From the NCBI RefSeq assembly GCF_039543385.1, contig NZ_BAABJQ010000022.1:86005-150004 (forward strand): a stretch of 64,000 nt of DNA, given 5' to 3'. Each line of letters opens with the position of its first letter. Within the stretch, counting starts at the first letter, position 1. A program made the position numbers and the translations under genes. The stretch comes from Rugosimonospora acidiphila (GTDB lineage Bacteria; Actinomycetota; Actinomycetes; Mycobacteriales; Micromonosporaceae). This document shows positions 59,342 to 64,000 of this stretch, one piece after another. Under the pieces are notes generated by a model. That model saw nothing but the letters and a program-made list of their open reading frames with translations, did no database searches and had not been told where the DNA came from.

Positions 59342-60532
59342 CTATCCGCCGTCGATCCAGGCGCTCGGGGCGGCCAGCACCTCGCGCACCACCGCCCCGG
59401 CCGCGCCCACCACCGCCGCGCGGGTACCCAGCGAGCAGGCCCGTACGCACACCGGCGACCAGGCCGCGGTGAGCACCCGCCCGGCCACCTCCCGCTCGAC
59501 GTGCCCGGTCAACCAACCGGCCAGCGGCGCGAAGCTGCCGCCCAGCACCACGGCGTCCAGGTCGAGCACGTTGAGCACGCCCGCCGCGACGATGCCCAGT
59601 GCCCTACCCGCGGCGGACAGCGCGCCGATCGCCGCGGGATCGTCCGCCCCGGCCAGCTCGGCGAGCCGGCGCACCGCCAGGTCGGCGGGCAGCGCCTCGC
59701 CGGCCGGTACCCCGGCGGCGCGCAGGATCGCCTCCTGTCCCGCGTACTGCTCCAGGCAGCCCCGGGCACCGCAGCGGCATACCGGACCGTCGGCCGCCAC
59801 CGTGACGTGGCCGATCTCGCCGCTCCACCCGTGGGTGCCGCGCAGCAGGGCGCCGTCCAGCACGATGCCGGCGCCCACGCCGACCTCGCCGGAGACGTAG
59901 AGGAAGCTGCGCTCCCGGCCGGCCGTGGCCAGCTCGCCCAGCGCGGCGAGGTTCGCCTCGTTGTCGATGCCCACGGGCAGGTCCGGCCAGTCCGGCGCGG
60001 CGGTCAGCGGGCCCAGCACGTCCAGGTCGCGCCAGCCGAGGTTGGGCGCGAGCCTGACCAGGCCCGGCGCGTCGACCAGGCCGGGCACGGCGAGCCGGGC
60101 TCCGGCCAGCGGCAGGCCCGCGACGCGGCGGGCCCCGGCCGCGAGGTCGGCGACGTCGGCGAGCACCTCGGCGGGGGCCCGGCCGCGCTGGTCGACCTGG
60201 CGCACTTCCAGGTGGCGTACCTGCCCGGTCAGGTCGACCACCGCGGCGGCGAGGTAGTCGACGTTGATTTCCAGCCCCAGCCCGGCCGGGCCGGACGGGG
60301 ACAGCACCAGTCCGGTGGCCGGCCGGCCGGCACCGCCCCGAGGGGCCGGGCCGACCTCGTCCACCAGCCGGGCCCGCACCAGAGCGTCGACCAGGGCCGA
60401 GACGGTGGCCCGGGTCAGCCCGGTGTGCTGGCTGATCCGGGCGCGTGAGGTGGGCGTGGCGGCGCGGACCTCGTCCAGCACTACGGCGAGGTTGTGCTGC
60501 CACAGGCTGCGCTGTCGTGCCGGCCCGTCCAT
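59342..60532 (-). CDS. xylR: ROK-family repressor, xylose regulator
   Basis: 396 residues. Winged HTH SRARISQHTGLTRATVSALVDALVRARLVDE (about 29-59) is followed by a ROK sugar-kinase-like fold with GVGAGIVLDGALLRGTHGWSGEIGH and the zinc motif CRCGARGCLEQYAG. Divergent from xylA with only 66 bp between, the standard layout of actinobacterial XylR. It represses xylAB and itself until xylose binds. Confidence 0.92.
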   Translation of the reverse strand: MDGPARQRSLWQHNLAVVLDEVRAATPTSRARISQHTGLTRATVSALVDALVRARLVDEVGPAPRGGAGRPATGLVLSPSGPAGLGLEINVDYLAAAVVDLTGQVRHLEVRQVDQRGRAPAEVLADVADLAAGARRVAGLPLAGARLAVPGLVDAPGLVRLAPNLGWRDLDVLGPLTAAPDWPDLPVGIDNEANLAALGELATAGRERSFLYVSGEVGVGAGIVLDGALLRGTHGWSGEIGHVTVAADGPVCRCGARGCLEQYAGQEAILRAAGVPAGEALPADLAVRRLAELAGADDPAAIGALSAAGRALGIVAAGVLNVLDLDAVVLGGSFAPLAGWLTGHVEREVAGRVLTAAWSPVCVRACSLGTRAAVVGAAGAVVREVLAAPSAWIDGG

Positions 60533-60598
60533 GGCCTTGACACTAGCCGGCCGACCACAATAAGTTCAACCGATTAACAAATAGCGTCGGGAGGAACC
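60533..60598. promoter_or_regulatory. xylR-xylA divergent promoter and operator region
   Basis: AT-rich core ataagttcaaccgattaac (60560-60578) contains an imperfect repeat of GTT(C/A)A against TTAAC, a likely XylR site. GGGAGGA at 60590-60596 is the xylA ribosome site. Confidence 0.6.
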
Positions 60599-61783
60599 AT
60601 GGCACCCCAGCCGACCAAGGAAGACCGCTTCGCCTTCGGCCTGTGGACCGTGGGTTGGCAGGCTCGCGACCCGTTCGGTGACGCGACCCGCCCGCCCCTG
60701 GACCCGGTCGAGTCCGTGCACCGCCTCGCCGAACTGGGCGCGCACGGGCTGAACTTCCACGATGACGACCTCATTCCGTTCGGCAGCGACGACGCGACCC
60801 GGGAGAAGCTGATCACCCGGTTCCGGGAGGCGCTGGCCGAGACGGGCATGGTGGTGACCACCATGACCACCAACCTGTTCACCCACCCCGTCTTCAAGGA
60901 CGGCGCGTTCACCAGCAACGACCGCGACGTGCGCCGGTTCGCGCTGCGCAAGGTGATGCGCAACCTGGACCTGGCCGCGACGCTGGGCGCGAAGACCTAC
61001 GTGTTCTGGGGCGGCCGGGAGGGCTCCGAATCCGACGCGGCCAAGGACGTGCGGGCCGCGCTGGACCGGTACCGGGAGGGCATCGACCTGCTCGCCCAGT
61101 ACGTGACCGACCGCGGCTACGACATCCGGTTCGCCATCGAACCCAAGCCCAACGAGCCGCGCGGCGACATCCTGCTGCCCACGGTCGGGCACGCGCTGGC
61201 GTTCATCTCCGGCCTGGAGCACCACGAGATGGTCGGGGTCAACCCCGAGGTCGGGCACGAGCAGATGGCCGGGCTCAACTTCGCCGCCGGCATCGCCCAG
61301 GCGCTGTGGCACGGCAAGCTGTTCCACATCGACCTCAACGGCCAGCGCGGCATCAAGTTCGACCAGGACCTGGTGTTCGGGCACGGCGACCTGCTCAACG
61401 CGTTCTTCCTGGTCGACCTGCTCGAGGGCGGCGCCAGCGGCGTGCCGGCCTACGACGGCCCCCGGCACTTCGACTACAAGCCGGCCCGGACCGAGGACAT
61501 GGACGGGGTGTGGGCGTCGGCCGCCGCGAACATGAGCACCTACCTGCTGCTCAAGGAGCGGGCCGCGGCGTTCCGGGCCGACCCGGAGGTGACCGAGGCG
61601 CTGGCCGCGGCGCGGGTCGGCGAGCTGGCCACGCCGACGCTCGCCCCGGGAGAGTCCTACGACGCCCTGCTCGCCGACCGCTCGGCGTACGAGGAGTTCG
61701 ACGTGGACGCCGCGGCGGCGCGTGGGCTGGGCGCGGTGCGGCTCAACCAGTTGGCCCTCGAGCACCTGCTCGGCGCCCGGTGA
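60599..61783 (+). CDS. xylA: Xylose isomerase
   Basis: 394 residues, the length of the short class I actinobacterial enzymes (Actinoplanes, Streptomyces). Motifs: FGLWTVGWQARDPFGDATR, active-site His in LNFHDDDLIPFG, VTTNLFTHPVFKDG, metal ligands in AIEPKPNEPRGD, HEQMAGLNF and FHIDLNGQ. Interconverts xylose and xylulose with Mg2+ in the cytoplasm. First gene of the xylAB operon. Confidence 0.97.
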   Translation: MAPQPTKEDRFAFGLWTVGWQARDPFGDATRPPLDPVESVHRLAELGAHGLNFHDDDLIPFGSDDATREKLITRFREALAETGMVVTTMTTNLFTHPVFKDGAFTSNDRDVRRFALRKVMRNLDLAATLGAKTYVFWGGREGSESDAAKDVRAALDRYREGIDLLAQYVTDRGYDIRFAIEPKPNEPRGDILLPTVGHALAFISGLEHHEMVGVNPEVGHEQMAGLNFAAGIAQALWHGKLFHIDLNGQRGIKFDQDLVFGHGDLLNAFFLVDLLEGGASGVPAYDGPRHFDYKPARTEDMDGVWASAAANMSTYLLLKERAAAFRADPEVTEALAAARVGELATPTLAPGESYDALLADRSAYEEFDVDAAAARGLGAVRLNQLALEHLLGAR

Positions 61784-61906
61784 TCGTGCCGTGAGCGAGC
61801 GGCAGACAGGTGAGCGCGGCGCAGCCGCTCCTCCGGTGAGGATCAGGAGCCAGAGTTGCGGCGCGGTTGTGCCTCATCGTGGCGGCGAGCGCTTCGAGGC
61901 GGTGCG

Positions 61907-63718
61907 ATGAGCACCCTGGTCGCGGGGGTCGACTCGTCGACCCAGTCGTGCAAGGTCGTCATCCGGGACGCGCAGACCGGAACCCTGGTCCGGGAGGGCC
62001 GGGCCGCGCACCCGGACGGCACCGAGGTGCACCCGGACGCGTGGTGGCACGCGCTGACGGAGGCGGTGCGGCAGGCCGGCGGGCTGGACGACGTCGCGGC
62101 GGTGGCGGTGGGGGCGCAGCAGCACGGCATGGTCTGCCTCGACGAGGCCGGCCAGGTGATCCGGCCGGCGCTGCTGTGGAACGACACCCGATCCGCCGGC
62201 GCCGCCCAGGACCTGGTCGCCGAGTTCGGTGGCCCCGGCTACTGGGCGGAGGCGGTGGGCAGCGTCCCGCTCGCCTCGTTCACCGTCACCAAGCTGCGCT
62301 GGCTGGCCCAGCACGAGCCGGAGTCGGCGCGGCGGGTGCACACCGTGTGCCTGCCGCACGACTGGCTGACCTGGCGGTTGGCCGGGGGCGGCGATCCGTC
62401 GTCGGTGCGCACCGACCGCGGGGACGCCAGCGGCACCGGATACTGGTCCCCGGCGACCGGGCAGTACCGGCCGGACCTGCTGCGTGCGGCGCTGGGGCGC
62501 GACGCCGCCGTACCGGCGGTGCTGGGGCCGGCGCAGGAGGCCGGGCGCACGGCCGGCGGCGCGGTGCTCGGCCCCGGTACCGGGGACAACGCCGCGGCGG
62601 CGCTGGGCATCGGCGCGCTGCCCGGCGACGTGGTGGTCTCCATCGGCACCTCCGGCACGGTGTTCACCGCGGCCGCGGCGCCCTCGGCCGACGCGTCCGG
62701 GATCGTGGCCGGCTTCGCCGACGCGACCGGTGGGTTCCTGCCGCTGGTCTGCACCCTGAACGCCAGCCGGGTGCTGGACGCCTCCGCCGCCCTGCTCGGC
62801 GTGGACCTCGACACCTTCGCCGACCTCGCGCTGTCCGCGCCGCCCGGCGCGGACGGCCTGGTGCTGGTGCCGTACCTGGAGGGGGAGCGCACGCCCAACC
62901 GGCCGCTGGCGGCCGGTTCGCTGCACGGGCTGCGGCACGGCACCATGGACCCGGCCCACCTGGCCCGCGCGGCCGTGGAGGGCATGCTGTGCGCGCTGGC
63001 CGACGGGTTGGACGCGCTGCTGGCCGGCGGCGTCGAGTGCCGGCGGGTGATCCTGGTCGGCGGGGGAGCGCGGTCGGCCGCGGTGCGCGCGATCGCCCCG
63101 ACGATCTTCGGCGTCTCGGTGCTGGTACCCCCGCCGGGGGAGTACGTGGCCGACGGCGCGGCGCGGCAGGCCGCCTGGGTGCGCTCGGGCTCGGAGGCGC
63201 CGCCGACCTGGACGATCGGCTCGACCGAGCGGTACCAGGCCGACCCGGTGCCGGCGGTCCGGCAGCGCTACGCCGAGGCGGCCGGGCTGGTCCTCGACCG
63301 GCCCATCGACCGGCCCGTACCGGATCCGGCCGGGCTGGCCGCCACCCTGCGGGGACGGCCCGCCCGGCCGCTGTGGGCACGCAATCCGGCGCGCGGAAAA
63401 ACCGGACTATACAGCACAAATCATCCGGTCCTGCGAAGTGAGATTCGCTCATCACATCTAAATTGCCTCAAAACTCACACCCCCGCCTTCGGTCTCGTGG
63501 GTTTCGGCGGTATGGTCGAGGTGCCTGCGGTGATCAACGGTCGTGAGGGTCTTCCCCGGCCGCGATCGGCGAGCAGGTGGCCCCGGATGGGTCCGTGGCG
63601 GTGCTCAAGGAGTGGGCGCCCCCCTTCGCAATACGACCTCTGTGTCGTGTCCACCCGGCAATCGACCTCCCCGTACGGGTGGAATCGACGCGGATGGGTG
63701 TGGAAGGAAACACCATGA
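61907..63718 (+). CDS. xylB: Xylulokinase with an atypical C-terminal extension
   Basis: 603 residues as read; normal XylB is about 460-500. Residues 1 to about 465 are a full FGGY kinase: AGVDSSTQSCKVVI, VGAQQHGMV, LLWNDTRS, GTGDNAAAALGIG, SIGTSGTVF, and VLVGGGARS-like ATP-site loops. From about 63400 the frame runs on for over 100 residues through AT-richer DNA with rare codons (AAA, ACA, CTA, AAT) and ends in a TGA overlapping the ATG of the sigma gene. The extension is probably not ancestral and suggests a lost stop codon or a sequence error. The enzyme phosphorylates xylulose with ATP. Confidence 0.9.
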   Translation: MSTLVAGVDSSTQSCKVVIRDAQTGTLVREGRAAHPDGTEVHPDAWWHALTEAVRQAGGLDDVAAVAVGAQQHGMVCLDEAGQVIRPALLWNDTRSAGAAQDLVAEFGGPGYWAEAVGSVPLASFTVTKLRWLAQHEPESARRVHTVCLPHDWLTWRLAGGGDPSSVRTDRGDASGTGYWSPATGQYRPDLLRAALGRDAAVPAVLGPAQEAGRTAGGAVLGPGTGDNAAAALGIGALPGDVVVSIGTSGTVFTAAAAPSADASGIVAGFADATGGFLPLVCTLNASRVLDASAALLGVDLDTFADLALSAPPGADGLVLVPYLEGERTPNRPLAAGSLHGLRHGTMDPAHLARAAVEGMLCALADGLDALLAGGVECRRVILVGGGARSAAVRAIAPTIFGVSVLVPPPGEYVADGAARQAAWVRSGSEAPPTWTIGSTERYQADPVPAVRQRYAEAAGLVLDRPIDRPVPDPAGLAATLRGRPARPLWARNPARGKTGLYSTNHPVLRSEIRSSHLNCLKTHTPAFGLVGFGGMVEVPAVINGREGLPRPRSASRWPRMGPWRCSRSGRPPSQYDLCVVSTRQSTSPYGWNRRGWVWKETP

Positions 63719-64000
63719 CCGCGATGACCGTAACGTCGACCGTCCGAGACAGTGCGCGAACGAACCCCGATGGCGGGCTGCCGCAGCAGCGCCACCACTC
63801 CACCAGGTCCTACCAGGACGCGGGCGCGGTGGACCTGCTCAAGACCCTGGCCCGCACCCCCGACGGCGATCCCGAGCGGGCGTCGGTGCGTGACCGGGCG
63901 ATCCGGGCGTGGTTGCCGTTGGCCCAGCATCTGGCGCAGCGGTTCAACGGTCGTGGGGAGCCCCTCGACGACCTGGTGCAGATCGCGACGGTGGGCCTGA
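63715..64000 (+). CDS. SigB/SigF/SigG-family RNA polymerase sigma factor, 5' part
   Basis: ATG after GGAAGGAAACACC; 95 codons are visible and the frame runs off the right edge. After a disordered head of about 50 residues (MTAMTVTSTVRDS...), sigma-70 region 1.2/2 begins: RDRAIRAWLPLAQHLAQRF then NGRGEPLDDLVQIATVGL, the form seen in stress and sporulation sigma factors of the SigB/SigF group. These are controlled by RsbW-type anti-sigma factors, and the window encodes two HATPase candidates at 13.9 and 37.2 kb. Its ATG overlaps the xylB stop as read. Confidence 0.88.
   Translation, partial: MTAMTVTSTVRDSARTNPDGGLPQQRHHSTRSYQDAGAVDLLKTLARTPDGDPERASVRDRAIRAWLPLAQHLAQRFNGRGEPLDDLVQIATVGL

Overview
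The window is very GC-rich, with codon third positions almost always G or C, and GTG or TTG starts are common. Its genes point to an actinomycete, most likely of the Micromonosporaceae. The signs are a mycothiol-type (TIGR03086) metal protein, an F420-dependent LLM oxidoreductase, a LAL-type LuxR regulator, ANTAR/GAF/PAS and MEDS signalling proteins, a class F sortase, a PAC2 protein and an actinobacterial-type xylose isomerase. I see no rRNA, tRNA, CRISPR array, phage or IS element. It reads as chromosomal DNA.

Layout. 1-4.5 kb: tail of a TPR protein, a JmjC-type cupin oxygenase coupled to a short acidic repeat peptide, the zinc regulator Zur, a small unknown gene and a quinone-oxidoreductase-like gene. 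4.9-8.8 kb: a secreted GH74-CBM2 xyloglucanase and a cofactor-free haloperoxidase-like hydrolase. 8.9-11.7 kb: a zinc ABC operon (one ATPase, two permeases) behind a promoter carrying a Zur box. 11.7-16.3 kb: PAC2 protein, an HTH/double-ClpN operon with two palindromic operators, a MEDS-STAS/anti-sigma pair and a NAD kinase. 16.4-24.2 kb: glucose dehydrogenase and GH15 trehalase/glucoamylase-like operon, a NYN-like protein, and a MarR regulator with a fused double ABC exporter. 24.4-27.8 kb: membrane Ser/Thr kinase, class F sortase and its probable DUF4397 substrate. 28-35 kb: SpoU rRNA methyltransferase, a TIGR03086 protein, an NfeD/flotillin pair and a secreted penicillin-acylase-like enzyme with a C-terminal discoidin domain. 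35-38.2 kb: ANTAR-GAF-PAS and MEDS-HATPase signalling proteins. 38.2-44.8 kb: TetR/VOC pair, MFS transporter, LAL regulator and GNAT enzyme. 45-50.8 kb: a complete D-glucarate to 2-oxoglutarate operon with its IclR regulator. 51-55.6 kb: a GtrB/GtrC/GtrA-like surface glycosylation set beside UDP-sulfoquinovose synthase (sqdB). 55.8-59.2 kb: Gfo/Idh/MocA, two SDRs and an LLM enzyme. 59.3-63.7 kb: XylR (ROK), xylA and xylB. The right edge cuts a SigB/SigF-type sigma factor.

How it fits together. Much of the window is plant-polymer and sugar-acid use: xyloglucanase, xylose isomerase and kinase, glucarate catabolism, and glucose release and oxidation. A second theme is stress signalling by partner switching (two MEDS proteins, two HATPase domains, a STAS domain, an ANTAR-GAF-PAS protein and a SigB-type sigma factor). 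A third is the cell surface (sortase, kinase, Gtr-like set, SqdB, flotillin).

Two things stand out. First, many genes end in or are followed by short tandem repeats that carry a stop codon in the direction of the gene, and in six arrays the unit length puts stops in all three frames. Second, the cupin oxygenase is translationally coupled to a peptide made of alternating EGPAD and (N/H)DGGAD motifs, which looks like an enzyme with its own substrate. All functional calls rest on reading motifs and layout. No searches were run.
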